From: Euonymus europaeus
Lineage: Eukaryota; Streptophyta; Magnoliopsida; Celastrales; Celastraceae
NCBI GenBank assembly: GCA_963580455.1
Contig: OY756972.1
Location: forward strand, 4,727,001 to 4,791,000
Direction of reading: 5' to 3'
DNA length: 64,000 nt
Position 1 is the first letter of the stretch. The number at the start of each line of letters is the position of its first letter. Shown here one piece after another: positions 51,291-63,304 of the stretch. The notes beneath the pieces were generated by a model. The model saw nothing but the letters and a program-made list of their open reading frames with translations. It was not told the DNA's origin and made no database searches. The position numbers and the translations under genes were made by a program.

Positions 51291-51609
51291 CTGTAAGTGC
51301 CAAACTTCCTTCCCTATTTTTCTGACGACTTGGCAGAAAACATACAAATATTTAAAGATAAAAAAGAAGAAGTAGAAGTTCTTTATTTTTGAAATTTCAT
51401 TAACCTTTTAGTCTCTGTTTGTTGTAGTCACAAGAATAAGAATAAGAATAAGCTATTATGTGAGAGGATAGGTAGAATGAGATATAACATATGAACATTA
51501 ACAAGTATCACGAGGCTAAAAGGTCCTTACCAGAAAGACAATCAGAAATCAGGTAATGATTGGCCTGTACAAATTGATGGGTTTTAATAACTGGAATTGT
51601 GTGGCATTT

Positions 51610-54080
51610 GTCTCGCAGAGGCTTCAACTGATTCTTGTTTTGTGTCGAACCATAGATTTATGCCTATCGTAACTTAACGATGAATGGCTGGATTTTTGCA
51701 CTTATTTATCATGAATTTCATTTGAAGGTAATTACTTTTTGCTTCTTGGTACAAAATTTCAATTCATGCCAAAAAAGTTATGGTGCTAATATATGTGGAA
51801 TTTTGATATTGCTAAGGTAATAGTTCCTGATTCTTTTGTTTCAGAATTTGTCATAAATTGTTCATCATGTGCCAGTTTAGCTTTTTGTTGATGGGTTTCA
51901 ACAACTGGAATTGTGTGGCATTTGTCTCGCAGAGGCTTCACCTGATTCTTGTTTTGTGTCTGACCATAGATTTATGCCTATCGTGACTTAACAACCCATT
52001 TCATGACTGACTTTTTGCACTTATTTATCATGGACTTCATGGTAATTACTTTTTGCTTTTTGGTACAAAATTTTAATTCATGTCAAAAAAGTTATGGTGC
52101 TAGTATATGTGGAATTTTGATCTTGCTAAGGTATGTGCCTGATTCTTTTGTTTCAGAGTTTGTCATAAATTGTTCATCCCAGTTGAGCTTTTTGTCCTTT
52201 GTTTGTTAGGTTTGAATCAACCCTTCCCTGGACCAAGTTTACTGAAAAAGGTTTGAAATATTGTTGACTTGTTAATTGAACAACTCAGGCATTTGATTTA
52301 CGTTTCTCTGGGCTGTACTATAAGAATTTTCTACATTTCTTGGAATCGACCCTCTCTATTATTTTCCTTTTCTATGTCAAATGAACGTGTGTCTGACATT
52401 GTAAACTTGCAAAATCTAGATATAACTATTATTACAGTGTAATTTTCACTCTTCCTCTTTAGTTCTGCTACAAAACATGTACGAATACTCGAATAGACAC
52501 TACCATAACTAGCTTTCACCCATGCAAGCATAAAACTTCACGACGCTACAAAAACATATGATAATCAGAAATTAAAAACAAAAAAACTATATAAAGTTAT
52601 TGTTAAATGCATCAGGAATGTTTCCAAATCAACCAAAAAAAAAATCCCTTCATTAGTTTCTTATTCCTTATGTTACCTTAAGATTGTTAACTTTTGAAGA
52701 ATCTTTTTCCATCATGTTTCTCTAAGTCTAAAGAGAATTGGAAGAATTGAAAATCATAGTCAACAGGATGAGGATTGATAATAGTTAGATATCAAAATAG
52801 CATTTGTTGCTGTTATTGTAAAATTAATCATTAAAAAACTTTGATTTAGACTCTTGTATGGTGCTTTTTGTGCACGGTAAATATTATAGAATCTTATGCC
52901 ATCTAAAACGCTAGCATATTATTTGCTACATAGGTGGGCTTTATTTTTCCAGGCATCTAATTAGATTAAGCTGTTGTTAAATAATTGTTATTTTTTACTT
53001 TGTACTGCTTATGTGGTGCAGGATCCCTTGCTAGTGAATTGATTTTAAGGTGTTTCTTTCAAGAATCCTATTGGTGTTTAAATTATTAAATATGCTCAAA
53101 CTACATTCATAATGAAAATTCTCTCTCATTTGCATGGACATGTCCCATCTCCTAGTTATCATATTGTTTTTCTTCCATTTTCTAAGCACTGCATAAAACT
53201 TTGCAATCTCAATTATAGCTGACATTGATTTTCTAGATTACAGTTCTACTGATTTTTGAGGATGGCTCATGTAATTCTGCATTCTGAAAACCAACTCGAA
53301 TTGCGAAAGTACTTGCCGAGGAGTGCATGATTACTAAGATGACAATTAGTGTATTACAACACTACTTGTTTAAAAATAGATATAGAACCGCTTCAAAAGT
53401 TATAGGTACCAAACAGAGTTCTTCCCTTTTTTTCAGAATAATGCATGCCTTTTTCCTTCTAGATTACAGTTCTACTGATTTTTGAGGATGGCTCATGTAA
53501 TTCTGCATTCTGAAAACCAACATGAATTGCGAAAGTACTTGCCGAGGAGTACATGATTAATAAGATGACAATTAGTGTATTACAACACTAATTGTTTCAA
53601 AATAGATATAGAACTGATTCAAAAGTTATAGGTACTAAACCTCTTCCCTTTGTTTCAGAATAATGCATGACTTTTTCCTTCTAATCAAACTTATTTAACA
53701 TCGTTTGCATTTGAAATCCATGATTCGAGAGGCAAGATGCCTAACAATACTACATTCTTTATGAAAATTCTTCTCTCATTTGCATGGGTTCTAGTTATCA
53801 TATCTTTTTTCTTCCATTTTCTAAGCAGTGCATAAAACTTTGCAATCTCAATTATAGCTGACATTGATTTTCTAGTATACAGTTCTACTGATTTTCAAGG
53901 ATGGCTCATGGACTCTAATTCTGCATTCTGAAAACCAACTTCTAGTTATCTGATATTGTTTTCTTCCAGTTATCTAAGCAGTGCATACAACACTACTTGT
54001 ATGATGTTTAAAAATGGATATAGAATTGCTTCAAACGTTATAGGTACCAAACAGAGTTCTTCCCTTTGTTTTAGAATAAT
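51610..54080 (+). repeat. Non-coding repeat block A, copy 2, with internal extra copies
   Basis: The second copy of block A, expanded inside. The CGCAGAGGCTTCA-CTGATTC module occurs twice (about 51617 and 51929). The module with ACAGTTCTACTGATTTT and GGATGGCTCATG occurs three times (about 53240, 53464 and 53880). All copies are in direct orientation with local small indels. Confidence 0.8.
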
Positions 54081-54149
54081 GCACTATTCAAACTTGTTTA
54101 AAAATTTAACACCTTTTGCATTGACAAACCATCCAACGAGTATAGGTTT

Positions 54150-55740
54150 TTATTGAAAGTTTAGTTCACAATGGAGAGGATGGTCTATTCAAATTGTCTC
54201 TTGTTGGAACTCCCTGAAGTTGCTTTCCACATGAAGAAGAAAGACTATCCTGAAAGGACCCAGAGCTTTAAAAGTATGCCCTTCTACAATAAATTTTAGT
54301 TCTTCTTCTAATGCAATCTTTCCTTTGCAAAATAGGAAGCACAGTGTTTCAACATTTATTTTATGAGCTTCTCAAGTCTAATGTTGGTGACTAATGCTAT
54401 ATTCTAAGTTCAGTAACTAATGCACAAGTTTTTTTTCTTGGGTTGATGGCTGGTAGCCCTGAGAGTTATCAAGATCTTTTTAATGTGTCAGTACCAATTT
54501 GCATCTTAATACAAAACGTCGACAGATTGAGCCGAATTGAACTCTTGGTGATGGAAAGTGCTTTATTTTTCATTCAGAACATCATAGAGGTATGGTTACT
54601 TTGAAATGCGTACTACTTCAACAACCTTTTAGGATCATGCTAGTTGTGTTTGGACTTGTTGAACATGTATTGAAATTTTGAAATCTCTCTCATGTATTGT
54701 AAACAACATAGGAAGCAAAATCTTTCACCAATATTGACACCATTAAAAAAAAAGAATATGTGATCACAATACTACAATTTATGAATTATTTTTAGATCTT
54801 TAATTTCATACATTTGAGTATCTAAACACGACTCAGGTCCATAGTATGTTCAGGGATGGTCCTGTAGAAATTCATGGATTTCAACAAGTGTAATCTTCAT
54901 AAAATTCCAAAACATCAGGTACGTCAGCTTTCAGCCTTGTCAGAATCTGACATTTTTGGTTTACTCATTTAGATCCAACCTCCACAGGATTTGAAGTATC
55001 TGGCATCTGGGAAGATAAGGCAATAACTCTATTAAACTAAACCTCCATCAATTGCACATAAAGGGGTGGATTTATTTTGAAGGTAATTTTTTTTTTCTTT
55101 TTTGGTACTGCAAGGCTTTAATTGTGAGAATTTGATATTTGCATGGCAACTTTGGGCTGCATTTATTTTTCTAAGTTGTGCCGGTGTGCTTTAGAAAGTT
55201 TCATTAGGGTAGGATTTTTTTTGTTTGTCTGTGGTTGTAGAGTACCATGGGGCAGGCTCAGCAGGGGGCAAGGAGGGAGTTTTCAGAGAATAATGTAATG
55301 AGAACAAGTGGCATGGGTCTGGGTTGCATTTGCAGTCTTAGTTGGTTTGACTGGGATTTTTGGTGGAATGGTTTTAGTGGTCTGTCAGGGACTCACGGAA
55401 GGCATTTAATTGGTGTCCATACGGGTTTGCGGTGATTGCTACTAAATCTTTTATCAATGTTTGGAGGAGCTCACTTTAGGGAGAATTACTTTATGAGTCT
55501 TATTATTTGGCTTCCCTAATTGGTCATGCGATAGGTGTATTAATTATTGATGAGTGAGTTTCAGTGATATGATGGCATGTCTGGCGCTGCAAGTAGTCTG
55601 GGCATTTGATAGCGTGGACATTTATTTCGGTAGTGCTATGAGACAATTTGGGTTCTGTGTTGATTTTGGGATAATTTATCGTATGTTGTATATGTGAACC
55701 GTTTGGGGGTGTTTATGTCTGCTTTGTGCAAGGGTTTTGA
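54150..55740 (+). repeat. Non-coding repeat block B, copy 2
   Basis: Direct-orientation copy of 49280-51290 with modules for TTGTTGGAACTCCCTGAAG, GAGAGTTATCAAGATC and GGAAGATAAGGCAAT, and a later piece with GATGGCATGTCTGGCGCTGC (about 55570) that matches 50460-50900. The intervening 55050-55480 stretch has no match seen in the window. Confidence 0.72.
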
Positions 55741-56379
55741 TGATGAGTGTTGATGGGCAATTTTTGGCTATTTCCCTTTGTTCAGAGGGCCATGTGAATC
55801 TTTGGATACTTGGGGTCAGAGATAGGATCTTGGATTTTGCAATACAGCTCTCTTTGGTATGTCTTGCATTGTCGTGGCAAGATTGTGCTTTTGGACTTTC
55901 GGCTTTATACGTGAGGAAGTCTTTTCTTGATGCGGGTTTCTTTGAGTTGGGGCTTGGGTTGCGTCTAGGCTTGTGCTTCATGGATCATGAAAGTCATTTC
56001 TTGTTACGACCGTGTTTCTTTGAGAGCAATGTGGGGCTTGGGCTGCATCTATGCTTGGAGCAGGGGTTTTGATGGGTAGTTTTTTTGGTAAATCTCTTTG
56101 TTTAGAGAGCCGTGAAAATCTTTGGTTACATGAGTCAGAGGTGGGATCTTGGATTTTGTGGTATTGTTCTCTTTGGTCTGTCTTTCGTCGTCGTGGCAAG
56201 ATTGTACATTTGGGCTTCTGGCTTTATGCGTGGAAGTCTTTTATTGATTTGGATTCTTTGAGGTCCGGCTTGACCTGCATCTAGGCTTGTTATTCTGGCT
56301 CATATGATTATAGACTACCATGGAGGGCTTTATATAGATCATGTGGTTGCTTTTCTTTTTAGGCCTCATTGTTTTTTTT

Positions 56380-57000
56380 TGCCCATGAGATTTTTGCTTT
56401 GTTTTAATTCTTGTGTTCTTTTGATCTTTGGGGTATGCCCCTCGTATTTTAAACCTTGAACATATTCTCTAAAATCATAAATCCTAACACTAATCCCCGA
56501 AATTTTAAAATCTTAAACACTAAACCTTAACTAAAATCTTAAATCCTAAATCTTTAACCTTAAATTCTAAATCTTTAACCTTAAATCCTAAACACATCCT
56601 AAAAGTCCTAAACCCTATATTCTGAAGAAAAAAAATTGCCCATGAGATTTTTGCTCTGTTTTAATTCTTGTGTTCTTTTGATCGTTGGGGTATGCCCCTC
56701 GTATTTTAAACCTTAAACATATTCTCTAAAGTCATAAATCCTAACGCTAATCCCCGAAATTCTAAAATCTTAAACACTAAACCCTAACTAAAATATTAAA
56801 TCCTAAATCTTTAACCTTAAATCCTAAACACATCCTAAAATCCTAAACTCTAAATTCTGAAATTGTAAATTCAAACCCAAAATTCTGAAACACATGAAAT
56901 CTTAAAATTTAAATCTTAAATTCTAAATCCTATATCTTAAACCTTAAATCCAAACCGTAATTCTCGATACCGCTAAATCTTGAATCCTAAACCCCAAATT
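56380..57000. repeat. Second degenerate telomere-like array, with a 257-bp duplication
   Basis: Many CCTAAAC/CTTAAAC/CCTAAAT words at short intervals fill 56465-56625 and 56715-57000. The preceding unique-looking stretch starting GCCCATGAGATTTTTGCT occurs at 56381 and 56638 with few changes, giving a 257-bp direct duplication that includes the first part of the array. Confidence 0.75.
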
Positions 57001-57910
57001 TTAGTTTTTTTCTTCTTTCAAATACAATATTCCTTTGCAAAATTTGAAGCACAGTGCTTCAATAGTTCAATATTTTTTTTTTTTAGCTTCTCGAGCATGG
57101 TTGTTTGTGTCGCTTAAGATCACAAAGTAGGTACATCTTTTCTACCTTTTCTTCTATCTTTTGCTTGGCCTACATTTTTCAACTACATCGTTCATTGGCC
57201 ATGGTAGATTTACCATTATTGTATGTTGTCATTCATCTATTTTGCAAGAAAAGTTGTTATAACTTTAGCTGTATTCTAATGTCAGTGACTAATGCTATAT
57301 TCTAAGTTCAGTAAGTATTGCAAAATTTATTCCATGGTTGGTTGGGAGCCCTGAGAGTTATCAAGATGTTTTAACAGTGCCAGTGCCATTTTGTGTCTTA
57401 ATACGAAAAGCAACATATTGAGCTGGACTCTTGGTGAGAGAAAGTGTCTTATTTTTCATTAAGAACATACCATAGAGGTATGGTATATGATTACGTTGAA
57501 ATGCGTACTACTTCAACAACCTTTTAGGATCATGCTGGTTATTTTTGTAGTTGTTGAACAAGTATTGAAATCACTCTTGTTTTGTAAATTGCATGGGAAG
57601 CAAAATCTCTCAGCGATATTGACACCACTAAAAAAGAATGTGATACACAATACTACAACTAACGAATTATTTTTGGGTTTTCTTTATTTTTCATACATTG
57701 AGTATCTCACCACGTAACCTAGGTGCATGGTATGTTCAAGTACGCAAACTCAACCAGGTATGTCAGCTTTCAACCTTGTAGGAATCTAACATTTTTGCTT
57801 TAATCATTTGTATCTAACCTCCACTTGCGATTTGAAGTACCTGTCATCTGAGAAGATAAGGTAATGATGCTTCATCAGGGAGGCTTGCGGAACTATTTTA
57901 CTTGTAAGGT
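57000..57910 (+). repeat. Non-coding repeat block B, copy 3 (partial)
   Basis: Contains the CCTTTGCAAAATTTGAAGCA, CTGAGAGTTATCAAGATG, CAACAACCTTTTAGGATCAT and GAAGATAAGGTAATGA anchors in the same order as copies 1 and 2. The module seen at 50460-50900 is absent. Confidence 0.7.
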
Positions 57911-58114
57911 CCTTGCCAAGAATACAATCAGGTAATGAAGGGCACCTTAGTCCTCAAGCTCTACTTTTTAGATGACAGGCCACTAGAATAGATTGAATGA
58001 CCAGTTATTCAAATGATTTATATATTTCCTTTGACTATATCAAACTCGCCATAGCTCGATATTTTATTTTTATCTAAAGTTGGCATGTAGTTGTTTCCCT
58101 TCATTATCAGTCCC

Positions 58115-58795
58115 TAGTAAAATCGTTTGGGCATTATCTTGATGAATCATCCATGAAAATCGCTTGTTTTACTCAAATTACATATTCCCTCAATCTCATT
58201 TTAATTGCCCACTATTTCATGTTCCAAAATGAATGTTCATTTCAATTAATTAAAATTAATTTTATTCATTTTTTGTCGTTTTAGGCATATTTATTCTTAA
58301 ATTGAAAAACTCAATAACTATTTACAATTGAAATTGAAGGAGACAATTAAAATGAGACGGGGAGTACATTCTACATATGTTTGTTTACCTTTAGCTTCAT
58401 TTTTCTTTCTTATGAACATGTATATGCTCTTATGGATGTTTTTTCCTGTTATTTTTGTACTGCTATTTATTGAAATATTGTATTTTGTTTTTCCTGCTAT
58501 AAAATTTATCCCAGCTTGATACAAATGGGAAAAAAATAGTTGAATGCTGCCTTAAATTTTTAGGGACAAAATTGTATGTCAATGCAAAAACTATGTTGGC
58601 TTTTGCATGATTTCAAAACTCTGGTAAAATCTTTTGCGCATTATCTTGATGAAAACTGGATTGTTTTTAATCATACTAAATACAGTCTACATATGTTTAT
58701 GACATCACCTTTAATTTTTCTTCTCCTACTCGTACTACATGTATATGCTCTTAATGAATGATTTTTCTGTTATTTTTGTACTAGCAAATTATTGA
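58115..58795 (+). repeat. Direct duplication interrupted by a Stowaway MITE
   Basis: GCATTATCTTGATGAA occurs at about 58131 and 58638, and TCTACATATGTTT at about 58370 and 58686; TGTTATTTTTGTACT follows in both. The first copy carries the 180-bp MITE and the second does not. Flanking sequence otherwise aligns. Confidence 0.7.
58185..58364. mobile_element. Stowaway-like MITE, 180 bp, TA target
   Basis: Bounded by TA on each side (58183-58184 and 58365-58366). The ends are inverted repeats containing TCTCATTTTAATTG on the left and its complement CAATTAAAATGAGA on the right, with the CTCCC-type outer end of Tc1/mariner Stowaway elements. The centre is AT-rich and non-coding. The second copy of the host repeat (58622-58795) is an empty site. 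Confidence 0.82.
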
Positions 58796-59500
58796 AATTA
58801 AAAATATCAACAACTAGATTAAAAAAAAAAACATTAACACCACAATCACTAATGAAAACATTAACAACTAGAAACACAAAAAAAAGTATATATATATATA
58901 TATATATATAAAACAAAAAAATCATCATGTACGTTACCTTATATGTAAATCTATGAATGTTAATTTGTAATCAAAGATTATCACAACTAACAAAAACAAA
59001 TCAAATTCAAACACTAGTAATTCAAACAAATACACATAACATATAAACCGTATGAATTGGACAAGATCCATCAATTGGATAGAAAAAAATTGCAAGAAAA
59101 CTCACATTCTTAATAAAATTTCTTCTCAATAGCAAAAGAGTTATAAAACCTTGACAATCTCAAAGAATCAGCGAAGAAAACAAAAACAAAGATTGCTGTC
59201 TAAATCATACACTTAAAATTTCTAAAGAACAATTGTTGAATGGAGAAAAACGATCAAGAATCTAGATCACATCGTGAAGAGAATGAAGAGCGAAAGAAGT
59301 CGCGGGAAACATTGACTTAGTTTTTAATTTGAATTCAAATACTCATTAAATCTGATTTTAATACAATTAAGGTTAGTTTAGTCATTATGAAAAATAAAAT
59401 TAATAGTTTATACTTTTTGGAATATTGGTTTTCTTTTTTTAAAACTTTTTTGATTTATTGGAATGAAACTTATAACCGTAGAACTATAACCATTACATCA
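58796..59500. other. AT-rich intergenic DNA
   Basis: Contains a (TA)n microsatellite at about 58888-58911. No gene, RNA or element boundary was recognised. Confidence 0.4.
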
Positions 59501-59506
59501 GTAACC

Positions 59507-59797
59507 TCAAATGCTATGACCCGCTTTTTTTTTCCTTTTAATTTTCTCATGGGAGTGCATTAATTTGAGGCTTTCCATTGCATCTTCTTCCTCTTCACTG
59601 GTTTCTCCTTTCTTCACTTTCGATCCTTTTCTTTTCGTCCTTCTCTCTTCTTTAGATTCTTCTTTTTCTGAGATGTCTTTGTTTTCATATTCTGTTCCTG
59701 ATTCTAGTTCTTCGTCTTTATGGTCGCTCTCCTTTGTCGTCAAATATTTCTTTTCATTTTCTGTTGATAAATACTCACTTTGGCTTATCTGTGTCAC
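59507..59797 (-). CDS. Possible 3' exon of an unknown lysine/glutamate-rich protein
   Basis: A minus-strand open stretch of about 95 codons begins after an acceptor-like GTGACACAG (about 59798-59806) and ends at a stop (59507-59509). It encodes a highly charged sequence with KEESKEERRTKRKGSK, then EEEEDAMESLKLMHSHEK and a basic end KIKRKKKAGHSI. Such acidic/basic tails occur in many nuclear proteins, and I assign no family. On the minus strand, the LINE target site just upstream (AGTAAGTTTGATACT) reads like a splice donor, so the LINE may sit in an intron or at an exon edge of this gene. It may equally be a chance frame. Low confidence. Confidence 0.28.
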   Translation of the reverse strand: MTQISQSEYLSTENEKKYLTTKESDHKDEELESGTEYENKDISEKEESKEERRTKRKGSKVKKGETSEEEEDAMESLKLMHSHEKIKRKKKAGHSI

Positions 59798-59888
59798 ATA
59801 ATGTATTTTTAAACTAATATTAGCACTATACCACATGAAATGACACAAGACCTTTGTTTTTATATTAGAGTTGAGTATCAAACTTACT

Positions 59889-60726
59889 TTTTAAGAGCTC
59901 CCTTTAATCTTTTTAATTTTCCGCAAACTTTTTGAATGAGTTGACCATAGGAGCTTCCCAGCTAGACCTAACTACATTTAAAAAATCTTTGTGAGAAGAC
60001 CACGCATTAATAAACCTAAAAAATCTAGGACCATTAAAATTATTATCCATAATTTTAATTAATAAAGGAGAGTGGTCCGAGTTTGTTCTTGACAAGTGAG
60101 AAACAGTAGTTGAGGAAAATTTATCTTGCCAATCACGATTAGCACACACTCTATCTAGCCGAGCCCAACATCTATGGTTAGTCCAAGTAAATTTGGAAAT
60201 TACTTGGACCCAGAAAAACCCAAATCAAACAAGTTAGCATTTTGAAGGCCAAGGCAAAAATCACTAGAAGAACCTCTGTTTATGTCAGTGAGACTTCTTT
60301 TTTCAATGTTAGATAAAACTACATTGAAGTCACCTCCCACACACCAAGGCCTCCCTAATAAAGACAAGCTATGAAGGTCATTCCAAAGGATAACTCTTTT
60401 AGAACGAGTACATTTAGTATAAACAACATATATTAATAAGGATCCATAACTGGGCTCCGACTCAAGGGTTAAAATTTGATCTTCATAAAAAAAACCTTAA
60501 GAGGAATGACATCTTTTCAAAGCATCCAAATTTTTCCATTCAAATTACTAGCAAAATTATGCATTTTAAGTCTCTTAGCGACCTTGGGAAGATTATCTAC
60601 AGAGATCATAGGTTCAAGGATAGCAACAATCTAAATTTTATTGGTCAAGCAAAGAGATTTAAGTCTCAAAAGAGAGGGAGAATTTCCAACGCCCCTAATA
60701 TTCCAAATTAAACAATTCAAAGTCAT
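59889..60726 (-). pseudogene. LINE ORF2 fragment: AP-like endonuclease domain
   Basis: On the minus strand ATG 60726 opens MTLNCLIWNIRGVGN, the usual start of plant LINE ORF2. The endonuclease domain follows with in-frame stops. Near its end the frame reads LSRTNSDHSPLLI, containing the SDH motif of the exonuclease-endonuclease-phosphatase fold. The fragment is cut at the left TSD, so the reverse transcriptase that should follow is absent here. Confidence 0.8.
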
Positions 60727-60752
60727 TTTTAATTTGTATTAGTCTTATGTGT

Positions 60753-62377
60753 TTAATCCAGCACCCCATTTTTCCTATTTTTATTAGGGGATTTTCTATT
60801 TTTCTTCTTTTGAGGCGAATGTTTCTTAACTACTTGTTTCTTGGCCTGCTGACTATTATTGCCATTAGTTTCAAAAACCTCAACAGCCAGGTTAATTCCT
60901 AAAGGATTACTAGCACTCTCATACTTCGTATAGTTCTTATGAATACAATTTGAGAGGTTTAAAGGATTCTCGGCATTTACATGCCTATTATGCCTCTCAT
61001 AGCTACTATGGGTAGCTAATAAGGAGTCATCACAAATTCTCAAAGGGATGAGGCAGTGGTCATTATTATCAAGGCTGTGCATTTGTTCCATTGAGTGATC
61101 AACTGGACAAGCATAGACCAAATTTTCAGCAGATTTAGATTTGGACAAGGTGGGGATTTGAGAGCTATGATCTTGGTCAAAAAGAGACAGGGCCAAACTC
61201 CCTTTGCCATGAGTCATGTCTTGCTCATAGACCATAAGCCCTTGATCATTAATTTCTTCATTTCCACCTTCTGGCTCATTAATCAATAGACCATCCTTGT
61301 CTTCCTTACCTTCTAATTTCTCCAAAATGGAAAACATATTTTGGGTTTTAGGAGGACTATCAGGTTCCTCATCATTGGGGTCCTCCGATTCAATTTGTTT
61401 AGCTTTGGAGCTTTCAGGAACATCTAAATGATTCCTAATTTTTTTTAGAACATCAAAGACCATTATAGTATTACCCAGGACAGGGCTAATGAGTTTAGGG
61501 TCATTTCTCTTGTTAGAGACCACCTTCCATTCCTGAACAAGTTGTTTATCTTTTTTAACAGCATTATCAACCTTAGAAGCTATTTGATCATTCAAACTAT
61601 TTGAAATAGTTACGGCTTTTTTAGGGCCACAATCAGAGTCCTTATGTCCTATAGAATAACATTTGCAACAATATTGAGGGGTGTGCTCATATTGTACAGG
61701 CTGCCAAAAATCATCTCCAGAATTACTTAGCATAATTCTAATATGTTTAGGAAATTGGCCTAAAAGATCCATTACTACACTAACCTTAGCCATATTTGGC
61801 CTAGTTAGAGCTGCTGTAGCAGCATCGACCCTAAGAGGTTCACTAAGGCCAAGCACAATATAAAACAACGAAGATTCAGTGAAGAACAATGGAGGCAAAC
61901 CTGGTAAAGTTACCCACACAGGGACAATTGAAAACTCTCTGTCTGGCCGGAAATTGAATGTCCATTTTGAAGTTTTCATCATGTGCTGTCCAATATACCA
62001 GCAGTCTTTAGTCCAGAGGCGGTGGAAGCCTTCATCATTGGAGAGTTGGATCAAGATATGCTTTCTATCAAGAACCCCCAATTTGCATTCTGATTTGAGG
62101 TTTAGGGTTTAGAATTGTTTCCTAATCCACTCTATTGGGGGCCGTTGAAAGGAAAATTTCCCTATTAGAGATCTCTGAAAAGGTTTTGAGAGTGCTTTTA
62201 TTTTGGATTTAGAAAAATCTACCGCAGGTTCTCCTAGAAATTTTGATATAGGCTTTTCTTGAAAAGATACATGGGGGAGGAGACACCTGGTGCCTTTAGC
62301 ATAGATGCAAAACTTTTAGGGGGATCCGGAGGTTTTTCCGGTAAATCAGACTGACCCATGATGGTCGGAGAAGCCAT
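60753..62377 (-). pseudogene. LINE ORF1-like: DUF4283 domain and CCHC zinc knuckle
   Basis: The longest intact stretch (62081-60753, 442 codons) has a DUF4283-type domain (SKWTFNFRPDREF, VWVTLPGLPP, RPNMAKVSVVMDLLGQFPKH), then a zinc knuckle CCKCYSIGHKDSDC of CX2CX4HX4C form, then a long hydrophilic tail. This is the nucleic-acid-binding ORF1 of plant LINEs. The likely start is ATG 62377 (MASPTIMGQ). A frameshift near 62265-62275 and an in-frame TAA at 62109-62111 break it. Confidence 0.82.
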
Positions 62378-62397
62378 AGAGGCTGCCTGAAAATAGA

Positions 62398-63304
62398 AAT
62401 GGCTAGCTGTTCGTGTTTTAATGCTCCTAATTTAGAATCTGTTCAACATTTATTTATTGAAAGCACAATTGCTGATTATGTGTGGAAATATTTCTACAAT
62501 GTGCTTGGATTGCCTTATAAATGGAATACTTTATATTTAAGGCTCACAGATTGGTAGATTGGTGGCAAAACAAAAACAATCAATCAATGATTGGTACTTT
62601 AGCTCTTTTGATTCCTGTGTTTATATGCTGAAACATATGGAAGGCCATGAATAATTATATTTATGAGGGAATTCAATTATCTGGTAATCGAATCATTGAG
62701 GAAGTGATTGATCAAATTGGGATGCAATTTCAAAGCGAAAGTAAGAACTATAAGCTGGATCTTAAAGATCCGTTTATAAGCAAGCTTTTCAGTATTCCTC
62801 TGTCTCAGAAAAATTCAGATATGACTTCTTTTCTATATTGGAACCCCCTCCCCTTGATTTTATTAAAATTAATTGTGATGGGAGTGTCTTACATAATCCG
62901 AGGGATTCTGGTGGTGGTGGTGTGATTTGAAACCACGTTGGTAATTTTTTGGCTGGTTTCTCTAATTTCTATGCTCACAATTCTATTACTTATGCTGAGA
63001 TGAAAGCCATTTTTGATGGTATACAATTGGCTACTAGTTTAGGATATTCTAAGCTGATAATTGAATCTGACTCTCTGATTGCTATTAATGTTCTTTATGA
63101 TAGATCTAAGTGCCCTTGGCAGTTGCTGTATCTAAAAAGAAGAATTCAAAGTTGTTGCACTACTTTACAAATTCAATTTTCTCATGCTTATAGAGAGGTG
63201 AATTACAGTGCTGATGCTTTGACTAATATTGCGTCTCATTCTAAAACTTCTCACATCTTTTATAGGTATGATGATCTACCATCCAAAGTTAAAGGTTTCA
63301 TTTA
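62398..63304 (+). pseudogene. LINE ORF2 3' fragment: zinc-binding region and RNase H domain
   Basis: The fragment begins inside the reverse-transcriptase zinc-binding region (FNAPNLESVQHLF...VWKYF), with stops. It then enters an RNase H-like domain with the catalytic acids in order: NCDGS, EMKAIFDG, ESDSL and YSADAL. A 1-base frame change near 62845 and an in-frame TGA at 62928-62930 disrupt it; the TGA lies where an Arg codon CGA would give one C-to-T change. The frame from 62949 to 63304 is open to its natural end. Confidence 0.82.

Noticed and set aside
55247..56284. Short + strand frames (62-111 codons) in the T/G-rich stretch
   Set aside because: Reading frames are unrelated to one another and to the matching repeat copy at 50.3-51.0 kb, so no coding constraint is visible.
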